A stretch of DNA of 64,000 nucleotides from Pythium myriotylum (GCA_023091665.1 JALJCQ010000016.1:1550001-1614000); one strand, 5' to 3'. Numbered from the stretch's first letter, positions 19,394 to 31,848 are shown. The notes: a model not told the origin generated them from the letters alone. Numbers and translations are program-made.

Positions 19394-22300
19394 CTATAAT
19401 CCATCGCTCAGGTTCTCGCCTCGACGCAGCCGACGACTACGCGTCGTGCGCTTCGCCGGCGCCGGATTGGAGATATTCTCTTCGTCCGAATCGTCGATCA
19501 CGATCACCTCCCATGGGCGCGGAGCGCGCTTGCGCTTTTGCCCTGCCGATGTCAACTGCGGAGACGATTCCACTGAGCCGGCACGAGCAGAGGCACTCGT
19601 GGACGCATTGTCAGACTCGTTACCCGACGTCGTGTCTTTCTTCGGCGAGACATCTTCCGTCCGATTGGCCACCGCTGTCTTCGTTTCGCTAGCTGCTGCC
19701 TCCTCGGTTGAAGGACTAGAAGCCGAGTCAGTTTGCGCCTGCTCCTTGTCGCCTTTGTCATCATCGTCATCGGCGTCGTCATCGACGAGCTCGATCACGT
19801 CCGCGCTGTTCTTCGCATTTGATGTCGGCGCTTCCATCGATTCAGCCTGAGTGGCAGTGTTGGTGGTCTCCGCGCTCATCGCTGGCTTTGATGTTGTTAC
19901 TGTTACCGCTGTTGCAGCATCTTCACGACGCTGCTGCAACCAAACATCGCGAGCTCGGATTGAGTGAAGCGGATCTTCTTGCTTCATAAGTCGTGTCTCT
20001 CGAATCGAGTTAAGCAGTTCACGAGCACCAGCACCGATCTCCTCCCGAGATGCCTCATCGGCAGGCTCGTGTTGAGTCAGTACGCTCACTGCAGCTTGAG
20101 GCACAACCTGCACAGCTGCATACTCTCGTGAATCTTGCTCCATCCGTCGGCGAATTCTCGGGACCATTTGAGGATCCTCCATCTTCATTCCTTGGATGTC
20201 TCGCAATCGCTGTCTTGCTTCAGACTCAACTTCCGTCACTGCTTTATCTCGGTGGGCGCGAACGTCTAAGATTCTCCGAATAAGTCTATGGGCTCGATTG
20301 GTCACTTCGATGACGTAGTTCTCCACCCACATGGAGCTCGGGAAAATGCCGGAAGGGCTTGCTTTGGCAAAGAATGGCCGCTTCCACATGTCGCCAAGAC
20401 CTTGGTCCAGACCGTATAGCTCGACACCTTGCAACAAGAGAATGTCATGACGAGGACATGACCACCACATCGGGAAATCAGCGATTGATTCCTTCTTCTC
20501 ATGCTGTATATCTTCGATGACTCGGTTCACTATTCGAACGAGTTCTCGGGAAGGTAGACGGAGTACCTCCTTCCGCAACACCTTGAATAAATCGATGCGT
20601 TGGATAAGACGCCGGCACTGAAGTGGAGTCAAAGCCCAGATACCTCGCTTCGAGCCTAGAATTGATCTCGAAGGTGGATCGAGTGGAGGAGGTAGTGCGT
20701 CGCCATGAAGAGTCAGTCGAACTCGAGCCCAGCGCTCGAGGTCGGTTGCTTCTGCAAGTAATTCGCTAAGAGGAAATCGGCCAACGTCCAAAGTTGAATC
20801 CTGCGTGAAAAACCGCCACTTCTCTTCTCGCTCCTCAGGGCTGCGGCAATGCCTCGTCTCGGGGATCCCGTACTGGAACACGAGTTTCGCGAATCTCTGC
20901 CTTTTCAAAGCGAACGCTAATTGCGTTGCATCGTCACCTCCGAGCTGAGCATAGATTCGCTTACCAGAATCAGGCTGAGCGGGCGGAGGGGCAGATAACG
21001 ACATTGGCCCTGCCATCGTTGGAGGATTCATTCCAGACGGAACCGAAGGAGGTGCGAGATTCCGCGTTGGCTTTGGAATCTTAAGTAGTTCACGAGCTCT
21101 TATAGCGCTGGCTTGGGCAGCAAGCCGCTTCACGTTTGTCCACGCCACCAGGAGCGCCTTGACTCGTCTGTTCAGAACCGGAACAGTCGGCCACATCTCG
21201 AACTCAACAGCAGACGCTCGGGGTCCAAACAGAGTTTCGTCTTCAACTAAGCTATTAGGAAGCATCCGGGACTTCATCCATCCATGTGTGTGGACGTACA
21301 ACAGTAGTAAGACATCATCCACGATTGATATCCACCATGGGGCGACTAGAGGAGCACCGCCGATATCAGGCAGGGTCTGCAAGCGCACCAGAGCACCACG
21401 GAGATGAACCTCCTTCAATTTTGGGGTCGTAGGTGTTGGGGGCTGCGTCGGCTGTGCTGGTTTTAGTGGAGTTGTCTCCTTGGTAGAGGTCGACGTTGTC
21501 GCGATGGTGCTGTCTTCGTTGATGCCGCTCGTACTGTCCTTTTCACCATTGCCTGAAGTCTCACTTGCCGTGGATCCTTCTTTGGTTTCAAGCGAGCTAT
21601 CGCCAGGTTTGCTTTGTGCTCCGCCCGTTTCATCGCCCTTTGCGGTTTCAGAGGAGCTATCACCAGGTTTGCTCTGCACTTCGCTCGAATCCTCGCCATT
21701 TGAGCTCATAGCAGTACCTCCTGCAGTCCCGCTGCTTTCATTGATTCCCTCGACCTCGGCAGACTTCGGATCAGATGTCTCCCCTTGGTCGCGTGCTGAA
21801 GAATCACCGCTTACTGCATCCTCAGACTGAGAATCAACTTGAGCAGGCGTTACATCTGTCTCCACTGAGTCTACGGTCTGTGACGCATCACCTTGAGCAC
21901 TCGTCGAGCTGTTCGTGGAAGTCACCTTGGTTTTAGCCAAAGCCTGTGGCTGCCTTGGGGGAAGTACTCCGTCCATGATGTATCTGTTGATTTTCTCACG
22001 ATCACCAAGCTTCTGAAAGTCACTGAGTAACGCCATCATCGGCAATACGGGCCCGACATGCTGACGAACAAACAAGTTTACCGTATACATACGGTCGACT
22101 TGCTGCAACTTGTTGGTTGCGTCCCGCTCGCTCTTCACACTTGATGCAGTGCGAGCCAATCCAGGAGAGTACACTAGGATGCTGCTGACGCTACTGAGTT
22201 TTAAGTCATTCAACATGGCTCCAACAAATCGATAACGAGAGGCAAAGGAGTCGAGCCACTCGTTGATCTGCTGCAGCGTCGGAGGAGGTGTTGCAAGAGG

Positions 22301-25300
22301 AGCTGCCATTAGTTGCTGGCCATTCTCACCGACCAAGGGCTTCGGGGTGCTCTTTGCTGTGATGTAAGAAGTGGCAGCTACACGAAGGTAGCTCGCGAGC
22401 AGCTCCTGGGAGAATGATGCAATAGCTGTTGTTGGATATCGACTAAGTATATCACTTCGTGCCACCATCTCATCCCACCGTCCATATCCGAAAGTCGTGA
22501 GCAAGTCGCTAATTCGCTCGTGGTAAATGTAAATCTTCGGTAAGCTGGGCTTCGGTACCACCTTCTTCGGCTTCTTTCCGCTGTCAAAATCATCGTCATC
22601 GAGATCGTCGGTTCCATCTTCATCGTCATCATCATCTTCATCGGAAGATGAGATCACGAATTCCTCAAAATCAGCATCCTCCTTCTTCGGCCGACCACGG
22701 CCACGCTTTTTCGTCTTGGCCTCGTCATCGCTTTCCTCTTGGACGTAGGATTTTACTTCGCGGCGACACCGTCTTTTCTTCAGAGGAGATGGCTCAACCT
22801 TCTCCGGTGCTTGCAGGCCGATGACTTTAGTCCAGAAATCTGGATCATCGAGAGCGACCTGAGCATCTGGGTTATCGGAGCTAACAAATGTAGCCTTCGA
22901 AAACGACGACATTAAACTTTTCTTTCCATCCGCACCGTCGCCATCCGCGTTCGCTTTTGGATCGTGAATGATCTTCGTACTCCGGTTTAAGATCTGATCA
23001 ATACTCTCTTCGCTGAAGCGCTTGCTTGCCGCCTCTGCCTCTCCTTCCTTGTCCTCCTTGAACATCTCGTAAGCGCCGTGCTTGAGCAAGTTCTCGATTT
23101 CGTCCTTCGACATCGGGGCGTTTGGACGCTTTGTCTTACCAATTGCTGATGTCTGCTGCTCGCGATCTCGAATCGAGCCTAGAACAGCCTGATCAAGACC
23201 TAACTTAAGTGACGCTTGGTGGAACATATGCAGCTCGTATGTCTTGGCTGTGAGCAGGCGATAAATCTTGACACTTTTCTTTTGCCCAATTCGATGGCAT
23301 CGTGCTTGAGCCTGCAAATCGTTCTGTGGGTTCCAATCGCTGTCGTAAATGATGACCGTATCGGCTGCTGTCAGGTTAATGCCAACACCACCCGCTCTCG
23401 TACTTAGTAGCATGATAAACGACTGGCTTTCTGGATCACAAAACCGATCGATAGCAGCTTGTCGGTCGTTTCCGGTGATATTGCCATCGATGCGCTCACA
23501 CCGATAGGAACGAAGGCGAAGGTAATCTTGCAGAATGTCAAGCATTATCTTGAACTGAGAGAAGATCAGGACCCGGTGGCCATTCTCCTTCAAACGAGGC
23601 AAGAGCTTGTCGAGAAGAATGAGTTTCCCAGACGCCGTTACTAAAAGTTCCGTCGCTTGGCGCTCAAGCTCTTCTTTATCTACGTCCTTCTGCTCTCGGA
23701 TGCGCGTTACTTCGCGTTGTTCCATTCCCTTGATGAGAAATGGGTGGTTACAGCACTTACGCAGCTCCATTAAAACATTCATGAGGCTTGGAGCATGAGA
23801 TCGTTTCATACCACGAGCCAGAAACTCGGTATTCTGCTCAAAAATTGCTCGATAATACTGCTTCTGCAACACCGTCAACTCGACTTCAATTATTGTTTCC
23901 TCCTTTGGAGCAAGAGACTTCTCAACATCTTCCTTCATTCGCCGCAGCAGGAAAGGCTTGAGTTCACCATGCAACTTCTCAACCTGTGATACGTCCTTGA
24001 GTTCGCCGTAATCCGATAGAAAGTCTTCCATCGAATCGAAGCGATCGGGATCCAGGAAGTTCAACAACGTCCATAACTCTTCGACATTGTTCTGGAGCGG
24101 GGTGCCGGTCAGGAGTAAAATATTCGCATAGTTGAAGTTCTTGTGGATCAGAACGGAGAGCTTGGAATTGCGATTCTTGAGACGATGGGCTTCATCTACA
24201 GCCAGAAGCTGCCACTTGACTCGGGCAAGCTTGGCAAATTCGGGCGTGCTGCACATTTCGTAAGTCGTAATAAGGACATCGAAACGGTAACATGTACCGC
24301 CGTTGATCTTGGGCAACTTGGTTCTGCTTGAAGTCTCATTGTTCGCACGTCGGTAATCACTCTCTGTTAGAAAGAACTCGTAGTCTTGAATTGCTTTGCG
24401 TGCTTCTGCTGAGCCGTGGTACACAACAGCGTTGAGGTTCGTCCAGTTCGTGAACTCGCGCTGCCAGTGCGCGAGTGTTGACAGCGGTGCAACGATTAGA
24501 TACGGCCCTGGAAGTTCTTCTACCACGGCTAAGTGGTTTACATATGTAACGGTCTGAACGGTCTTACCGAGTCCCATTTCATCAGCTAGCATCGAGTTTC
24601 GACGTTGATACCAGTTGAAGAGCATCCAGTTAACACCGGTGAGCTGATAATCGCGGAGTTCATACGACTGGCCCTTCTTAAACGGCGGAGGATTCGCTGT
24701 TGAATAACCTCTGAACTTGGGATTCTTACGCGAGCTATTTCTTGTCGATTTGCTCGCCGTCATCCGTCTATACTTTTCCACGGCACGTTCCAGGCGCGCT
24801 TCGTATTCCTTCACAGCAGCGTCGTCATGGACATCGTCCTCGCGTTCCCAGGTGACCATATCGTACGGCTGGGCCTTCCATTTGACGAGCATATACTTGA
24901 GTTTTGGCTTCCCATTCTCATCATCTTCGTCGTCGACAGGTGTGTACTTGTCACCGGGCTTGTCTTGGATGTCAAGAATCCGGTCAACGTCTCGAAACTC
25001 GGGGTTGAAGTATTCGTCGCCATGCATGCGGTCAGAGATCAAACCAAGTAGTTCCTTTTCGCGAAAGCGCTGAATCTTTCCTTTCACATTTCGATCAACC
25101 TCCATTAGGTTCTTCTCTGTCTCCCAACTCACGTGGATGTACGACAAGTTCTTCCACTTGATCAAAAAGCGTTCCTCATCGGGCTGTGCTGGCTCTCCAT
25201 CGACCATGACCACCACGTCTCCGTTGTCTCCCTTGTTGGTCTTGGCCTTGGCATCGCCATCCTCGTCTTCGTCGTCGAGAAAGATAGACGCATTCGTGAG

Positions 25301-26225
25301 GAACCGCGTGGTCTTGTTCTGGCGGAGGCGCGCCCACTCTTTCAGCGTGTGCACCTCCCGAGCAAGGATTTTCTCGACAATAAACGCGTTCTCGTCTACA
25401 TCGTCGTCGTCATCAGCCGCAGCGCGTCTGCGACCCACAGGAACGTCGTCGTCGTTGTCCGACATGAGCCAGTTCTCATCCGGACTGCTATCCGTCGACT
25501 GCGCCTTGATCTCATCGTCACTGGGCGGCTCTTGCTGCCGCGGTTTCCTCGCCTTGGCGTGTGACATACTCGCAGACGTCGTTCGCGACGGCGTCGGGCG
25601 TTTGCGCTTGCGACTCGCCGACTCTGTCACCTGCTTGGGCGCTGACCGCTCGCCGCGTCGCCGCGGCACCACGCGGATCTCAAACTCGCCGCCGTCGGAT
25701 TCGTCTTCAGTGTCGGCGCGGCGCGCTGTCCGTCGCGCGCGGCTGCTACGTCGTCGACCCACGACCTCGTCGTCGTCGTCGTCATCGATAAAGTCGTCCA
25801 TGTCGTCGTCCGCGGTCTCCTCGGCCTGCTCGTAGTCGCCATCTCGCTCTGCCTCCTGCTCGACCTCGTCCTCCTCGTCGTCTTCTTCATCTTCGCGGTC
25901 GCTCGGCGCGGAAGTGGATGCAAACGCCGTGCGCGCGCGCGACCGCCGCGCCGCCGCCGCGCTCTCGGCGCGCGAGGCCTCCAGCGCGCGGCGCAGCTGC
26001 TCGTCCTCGTCGTTCTCGTCCGCCTCCTCGTCTTCGTACGCGATCGAGCGGCGCGTGCGCAGCTTGGGGCGCGACGGTCGCTGCAAGTGCAACCCACGAG
26101 ACGACGTTAATACTCCCCCTCGAGTCCCCACGGCACAGAACAAAGAAAGAACCACGCACCGACGGCGGCGGCGACGGCGGCGCCTCGCTCTCGGAGCTTT
26201 CGGCGGCGAGATCGATCGTGGCCAT
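19394..26225 (-). CDS. CHD-type (CHD6-9/kismet-like) ATP-dependent chromatin remodeller
   Basis: Two exons, 26160-26225 (22 codons, MATIDLAAESSESEAPPS...) and 19394-26080; intron 26081-26159 (donor GTGCGT, acceptor TTGCAG), phase 0. About 2250 aa. An acidic/Arg-rich N-terminus is followed by two chromodomains (about 250-360 and 375-450), the SNF2 ATPase with Walker A DEMGLGKT (about 520) and DEAH (about 650), and the helicase C-terminal half (about 855-965) with TRAGGVGINLTAAD and QARCHRIGQ. The KQYYRAIFEQN, SLKLGLDQAVL and EIENLLKHGAYEMF blocks favour the CHD6-9 class over CHD1. A long Ser/Thr-rich acidic insert and a basic C-terminus follow. An ATG at 26350 would read through the intron and is rejected. 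Nucleosome sliding in the nucleus is inferred from the family. Confidence 0.9.
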
Positions 26226-26621
26226 GGGCGTGAAAGAGCGAGCCGAGTCGGTGGTTGCCGTTCGATCCGATTCCCGAGGGCGCCAAAATGCACGAGCGTG
26301 CGTTGCCGCGCCCTGGGAAAAAGTAGTACTATTCTGACCGACGAACCCATGAACCCGTCGACCCGTCGACCCGTGGGTCACTCCCAAAACCCGTTTGAGT
26401 GTCGTCGAACAGAATCTACTCTATTACGCGATCTGTGAATTTTGTTTTCTTTGTTGGCAATTGTTGAACCCTACCCCTCTTTTTCGCTTTCCAAAAAAAG
26501 CCCCGTTTTTTTTTTCTTTTGCCGTCGTCAGTCCCTCGCTTCAGTGACATCCCCCGCCCGCCATATCGTTCCATTGTGGAGGTTGTCCGATGACATGTCA
26601 CTACTCACTTGCGAACCCACC
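26226..26621. other. Divergent promoter between the CHD-type gene and the CC1-box gene
   Basis: Start codons face away from each other across 396 bp. It holds short direct repeats GTCGACCC at about 26357-26374 and T-rich tracts near 26505. No ORF is supported. Confidence 0.6.
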
Positions 26622-28501
26622 ATGGCGAGCGCGTCCATCTCGAGCCCGTGCGGGACGGAGCGACTGAGCTTCGAGGCGCGGCTCAGCGCCAGCACGTCCA
26701 GCAGCTCCAGCGAGCGCAGTCTCAGCCCCGAGCGAGAGCGAGCGACGCGCGAGCTCGAGCGCCGCTCGTTCCTGCGCGCCTACTCGCGCAAGAGCCTCGA
26801 GTCGAACCCGGAGGACGAGGAGCTGGTCGTCGGGTCGGTGGGGCCTTCCCGATTGGCTGACTCGGCACCTCTTCACTCATACGAGCTGTGTGTACACTGT
26901 AGAGACGACGGGATGATCAGCGTCGTGCCGCTGGACGAGCGCGCGCAGCTCGAGCGCATGCGGCAGCTGCTCGACAAGAAGGAGCGCGTACGTGGGGAGA
27001 TTGGGAAGGGAAACGCGCGTTGACTGACTGATTGGGCTGTGGATAGGAGACGCGGCTCGCGGCCGAGTACGGGCTCAGTCTGCTCGAGTCGAACGAGGAG
27101 CTGCATCTGGAGATCGAGGCGCTCAAGATCCAGCACGAGGCCGAGACGGCCGAGCTCGAGGCCGACCGCGACCTCTACCGTCGACGCCACGAGCTCGCGC
27201 TGCAGGAGGTCGAGAGCTGGCGCAGCGAGGCCAAGCGCCATGAAGAGGCCAAGTACCAGCTCAGTGCCGAGCTCGAGAAGCTCGCGGGGCGATGCGAGTG
27301 CGTGCGCGACGGCCGCTCGGCAGTGCAGCGACAGCACCAGCGCATCCAGGAACTCGAGGCCACGGTCGCCGAGCTGCAGGCCAGCGAGACCTCCAACGCC
27401 ACGGTCATCCTCGCACTCAAAAAGTGGAAATCGATGGTCGAGTCCGAGCGCAAGAAGAAGGCCGACCTGGCTGAAGACGAGTCGGCGAGCGAACGGCTCT
27501 ACGTGCAAAAGCTCGAGCAGGACACAGCGAGGCTGCGGTTCCAGCTAGACGTGGCGCAGGGTGAGAAGAAGCGGCTCGATGGCCTCGTGGACGACGCGGA
27601 GCAGGCACTCAAGGCCGCACGGAACGAGATCGACGAGCTCCACGGGCAGCTCAAGGCCACAGAGAGTGAGCTCCACGCACAGGCCGAACTACTGCTCACG
27701 GCTGAGTCCAAGTGCGGGCGTCTCGAGCGTGAGCGGGCGATCATGGAGCAGGTCGCCAATCTTCCGGTCGCGGTGTTTGACCAAGATGATGACGACGATG
27801 ACGATGACGACGACGATGACTACGACGACGACGCGAACAATAAGACGATGAGCGATGACGAAACCAAGACAGAGATCGAAGATCCCATGTCCGAGGAAGA
27901 GTGGTTCTCGCAGAAACGGTCCGCAAGCGTCTCGGTTTTCCACTGTGGGCCAAGGACGCCGGCAAATGCACCACCTGGACACAACGCCAGGGTTCCAGCG
28001 ACGCCTTCGTCGATGGCGACCCACCAAAAACTCCACCACTACTTCCATCTCACGGCATTGAGCATCATCCATGAGAACAATCTACACGAGCGATGCTTCG
28101 ACTCGTCTAGTCGCGCGACAATTGACACTTGGTATCAAGAAGTCGTGGACCAGGGCGTCCAGTTCCTCGAGTGGCACGCCTGGCTCATCAACAGGATCGG
28201 AGCCGTCGCTGCTGCGATGCAAAGAGAAGAGGAGGCGCTGGAGAGGTCGGCTGCATCACAATCGATGAATGGCAAGAGTCCTACGAAATCCCATAGTCCG
28301 TTCCGTGCGTTCATGCGGCGGCGAGAAAGTTCGAAAGCACAGGAGTCCTTTCAGGGGTCGACACTTCCAACTCAACATCCGTACGGCCTCACTCCGTCGC
28401 AGGTCCCAGCGACTCCTCGTGTGCCTTCCTCTGTTGCCTGGTCTTTCTTCTCTCGACTGGTCGGACGGAGAGACAACCAAGACCATCACACAGACGACTA
28501 G
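26622..28501 (+). CDS. Coiled-coil protein with BICD/Spindly-like CC1 box (candidate dynein adaptor)
   Basis: Exons 26622-26987 and 27047-28501; intron 26988-27046 (donor GTACGT, acceptor GATAG), phase 0; 606 aa. ATG 26622 has a strong context (ACCATGG); an in-frame ATG at 26595 is possible. The N-terminus is Ser-rich and low complexity. The exon junction lies just before RLAAEYGLSLLESNEEL (AAEYG at residues 127-131), which matches the CC1 box (AAxxG plus LLExNxEL) of BICD and Spindly; this motif binds dynein light intermediate chain. A long coiled coil follows to about residue 370, then a poly-Asp run and a C-terminal helical region that may be the cargo-binding part. Dynein-adaptor function is inference from motif and architecture. 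Confidence 0.7.
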
Positions 28502-28576
28502 TGACGCGGACTCGTCTTTTGCTTATATTGATTTATTTAAAAGCCTACGTCTCGCTGTAGATCTAGAGCAAGCTGT

Positions 28577-29686
28577 TCAAACAATAAAACTGCTAACAAG
28601 GATCGACACGAAGAGTCCACCGCCTAGTTGAGCGCCGAGTTTGGCGACTCGGTCGGGGAGGTCTTTAAGTTTTTCTTCCCGGAATGCGTCGGCGATGTCA
28701 CGCACGCTGGCCATCGTGAGTAGGAGCACCACGTTTGGTAGGTGGCCCTGGAGCAAGACGCTCATGGCAAGGATGCCGTACGCAAACGTGATGAAAATAA
28801 TGAACGCCTGGAATGCACGATCGTAGCCCAACGAAACAGCAAGAGACGACGAGCCAACGCCAAGGCGACGGGCGATCGGAGCGTCAGTCGTGCTCTGGAC
28901 AATCTAATACAGCAAGGAACCACGGGTGAGCTCAATGAGAGGGTGGCCTTGGATGCCAGAGCTTTCAAACCTGGAACGCGATGGCAAAGAACAGCACGGC
29001 GATCGAGTACGCCATGACCCCGAGCGGCACAGAGCCAATAATGAGCAACGCCGTTGACGACATCGCGATGGGCCCATACGCAACGGCGAAGATCAGCTCT
29101 TGAGTGCCGACGGCCGGCAGCGGCTTCGTTCGACGACAGTACAGGAAGGACACCACAGCGAGAGCCGCGTAAGAGCCAGCGACATGGAGCTGCTTCGGTC
29201 GACCCGTGAGCTGGGCGATCCCGATGAGCACCATGATCAGCACGAGGAACAGCCACGACCACAGGCGCACGAGCTTCTGCGACAAAACACTGTACGACGT
29301 GTCAGGAAGAACGCGATCCAAGATCAAATTGAGGCAAGACACGTACTTGATGACGATCTTGTTGTCTTTCTTATTGGTCGTGGACGCCTGCATGGGGTTC
29401 AGCGCACGGTGGAACGTCGTGTAGACGGCGTTGAGATTTGCGAGCATCTGCACGAGCACAGCGACGCCCAGCGCACAGAGGGCGTCGACGTGCACGAGAC
29501 TGATGTGGTGAGACGTGCGAAGCAGCGCGAGCGTGATCGCCACGGGCGTGGCCGACGCGAACAGCGAGCGCGGGTGGATCGCTGCGAACTACAGGCGCGA
29601 GCGACTCTCCGCATGAGCACAGCGCCTCCTCCCCACGGACACAGAGAGAGCAAGATACCCACCACACTCTTGGTCGTCTCCATCAT
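28577..29686 (-). CDS. UBIAD1/MenA-like UbiA-family membrane protein with degraded Asp motifs
   Basis: Exons 29663-29686, 28971-29588 and 28577-28903; introns 29589-29662 (GTGGGT...TAG) and 28904-28970 (GTTTGA...TAG, weak donor); 322 aa, close to human UBIAD1 in length. The order of blocks follows UBIAD1: HPRSLFASATPVAI near the start, NLNAVYTTFHRALN, LDRVLP, ELIFAVAYGPIAM and the C-terminal FREEKLKDLPDRVAKLG. UbiA enzymes prenylate quinone precursors in membranes using two Asp-rich motifs that hold Mg2+-diphosphate. Here the first motif has Thr66 and Asn72 in place of Asp, and the second keeps only Asp221 (Ala225 replaces Asp). It may be a pseudoenzyme. The exon 2-3 junction is the least certain part. 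Confidence 0.7.
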
Positions 29687-29802
29687 CTCAGGCTTGTCGG
29701 GATCTGAAGCTCGACTAAGTACGAAATGAGCTGCTCACAGGGTACAGTATCTGTGACGTGTGACGAAGGGTGCGGGTGGGTCAATTGACGAGGAGTCTAG
29801 AT

Positions 29803-31848
29803 CTATCTGGTGATGACACGCACACCAAGCGTGGAGACCTGGTGGATGTGCGTGTTTCCTGGCTGGCGGAGGAACATCATGTTGGGTGGCACACGAAGTT
29901 CCTCAGAGAGCCACTCTACGACAGCCGGATCGAAGGTTCCACCTGGAACGCCGACGCCGATGAAGTCGACTTTGAGTTTGGGGTACATGAGATCGAAGAC
30001 CCCGACCATGTCTTGGAGATCTCGAAGAACAAGCTCCTGTTGCTCACGACGACGCAGTTGCTCGTCAGACAGCGGTTCAGAGAACTCTTCATACACGTGG
30101 ACAATCCGGAGGTTATGGGTTTGTTCATTTTGGCGAACGTAGAGGATCGCCTTGTTGAGCACAGAGAGATCAGGTGTCTTGATGAAGAAGACAATTGGTG
30201 GCAAGTGGATGTTCTGGAGAACGGCTGCGATCGTGCGGCCTCCCACAGCGCCAGTATGGTGACGCTTCTTCCCACCGCGATTCCTAGATGGCCACACGCG
30301 TTGCATAATGTAGAGTACAATGCGCAAGATGAACACACGCTCGAGCATGATAAACATGACGCTGGAGAAGACGATGAAGTAAAGTGCGAAGTAGGTGAAG
30401 ATGGTTGGATCACCGAGCAGATTGCCCAAGAGCCCAAGCAGCACCATGATCAAACCGAATATGCAGCTCCACCACGGAGCGTGAACGTCTCGAGGGATCT
30501 CTTGGCGCTTCAGCTTGAGCAGCATGCAACCGAATGCAAACAATGACATGACCCCCAAGAAGGCAAACGTGAATACACCGGCCAGCACACTTGCATCCGC
30601 ATTCAGGATGATCACGAGGCTCGACTGCAGCGCGAAAAACATGAGAATGATGTAGTGGTTGGTGCCGCGGCACTCATTTGTGGTCGTCAAGAAGTTGGGC
30701 AGAACACGGTCGAATGCAAGACGACGCACGAGCCCCGTGATACCGACGTACGACGTCAAAACACCACCAGCCAATACGATGAACGCGTCGATGGAGACCC
30801 AACGCTCGAGCCATTTGCCCGACGAGACAAGCCCCATGCGAGCCAACACGACGTCTCGGTTCTGGTAAATTCCTCCAGGTCCTTCGAGTGGCAGCACAGC
30901 CAACGAAAGACACGACAAGAGGATATTGTAGAACGTCGCCGATACCCACATGTTGCGCAATGTCTTGCGGAACACGCCACGCTCTTGCTCCTCGACGAAC
31001 TGCGCGGACGTCTCGAAGCCCGTGATCCCGAGCATCGCCGACGAGTATCCAAAGAAAATGGCAGTCAACAGGTTACCTTTGACCAGATCACCTGCGACGT
31101 TGACGCTTGGGAAATTGGTCTTCATGTTGTCCCAGAACACTTCCGGGTGCTCAAAAGCGTAGAACGCCGAGCAGACACTCAGCAGCGTCAGCGTGATGAC
31201 GTGGACAATGAAAATCAGCAGCGCGACGGTCGAGCTCTCTGCGATGCCGATGATCGAGAGCACCGCGAACGCAAACAGCAGCGCTACCGTGCCCAGCACA
31301 ACAGGGATCTCGACCTCTGTATTCAGATACTGCATCGCCGACGTGCCCGACACGACGCCCGTCGCGAGGTACGAGATGATCCCCAACGTCGCGGCGATCG
31401 CGGCCGTGCGCTTGGACGTCGTATTCAGCAGCACATTGTACGACCCACCATTCAACGGGATCGCCGTGACGGCTTCTTCGTAGATATACCGGAAAAAGTA
31501 GAGCACGACGGACACGAGCACTTGCGTGAGCGGCATGAGCTTGCCGGCCTTGACCGCGACGATACCCGACGAGTAGAGCACGCTCGCGAGGATATCATTG
31601 CCGCAGATCGCCGTCGAGGGCCACTCGGAGAGCTTGTGCTTGGGCGCGTCGCGCGAGCCGCGGATGAGCCGTAGCTCCTCGGCAGGAATGCGCAGCTCGC
31701 GGCTCTCGCCTTGTTCGGGGAACATCCAGGCCGGCAGGTCGCCCGTGGACTCGCGGCGGCCGCGGATCACGAAGTCGCGCACGCGCGCCGAGCGAGAGGC
31801 CGTCGCGGGCGGCTCCTCCGAGAGCAGCGTGACGCGGAGATCGTCCAT
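29803..31848 (-). CDS. APC-superfamily amino-acid permease with soluble C-terminal domain
   Basis: 681 aa, single exon. The start at 31848 (AAAATGGAC context, MDDLRVTLL) is preferred over ATG 31983, which lies in a minisatellite. An N-terminal cytosolic stretch of about 100 residues is followed by about 12 hydrophobic segments with APC-type features (SSGIVAVKAG, PLNGGSYNVLLN, TGFETSAQFVEEQ). The C-terminal portion of about 150 residues (PIVFFIKTPDLSVLNKAILYVRQ...GVPGGTFDPAVVEWLSEEL) is soluble and resembles a universal-stress-protein-like fold. Function: uptake or export of amino acids or polyamines across the plasma membrane; the substrate cannot be set. Confidence 0.85.
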   Translation of the reverse strand: MDDLRVTLLSEEPPATASRSARVRDFVIRGRRESTGDLPAWMFPEQGESRELRIPAEELRLIRGSRDAPKHKLSEWPSTAICGNDILASVLYSSGIVAVKAGKLMPLTQVLVSVVLYFFRYIYEEAVTAIPLNGGSYNVLLNTTSKRTAAIAATLGIISYLATGVVSGTSAMQYLNTEVEIPVVLGTVALLFAFAVLSIIGIAESSTVALLIFIVHVITLTLLSVCSAFYAFEHPEVFWDNMKTNFPSVNVAGDLVKGNLLTAIFFGYSSAMLGITGFETSAQFVEEQERGVFRKTLRNMWVSATFYNILLSCLSLAVLPLEGPGGIYQNRDVVLARMGLVSSGKWLERWVSIDAFIVLAGGVLTSYVGITGLVRRLAFDRVLPNFLTTTNECRGTNHYIILMFFALQSSLVIILNADASVLAGVFTFAFLGVMSLFAFGCMLLKLKRQEIPRDVHAPWWSCIFGLIMVLLGLLGNLLGDPTIFTYFALYFIVFSSVMFIMLERVFILRIVLYIMQRVWPSRNRGGKKRHHTGAVGGRTIAAVLQNIHLPPIVFFIKTPDLSVLNKAILYVRQNEQTHNLRIVHVYEEFSEPLSDEQLRRREQQELVLRDLQDMVGVFDLMYPKLKVDFIGVGVPGGTFDPAVVEWLSEELRVPPNMMFLRQPGNTHIHQVSTLGVRVITR

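Noticed and set aside
30655..31674. 339-aa plus-strand open frame over the permease
   Set aside because: Mirror of the permease coding sequence, with no domain and no suitable start.
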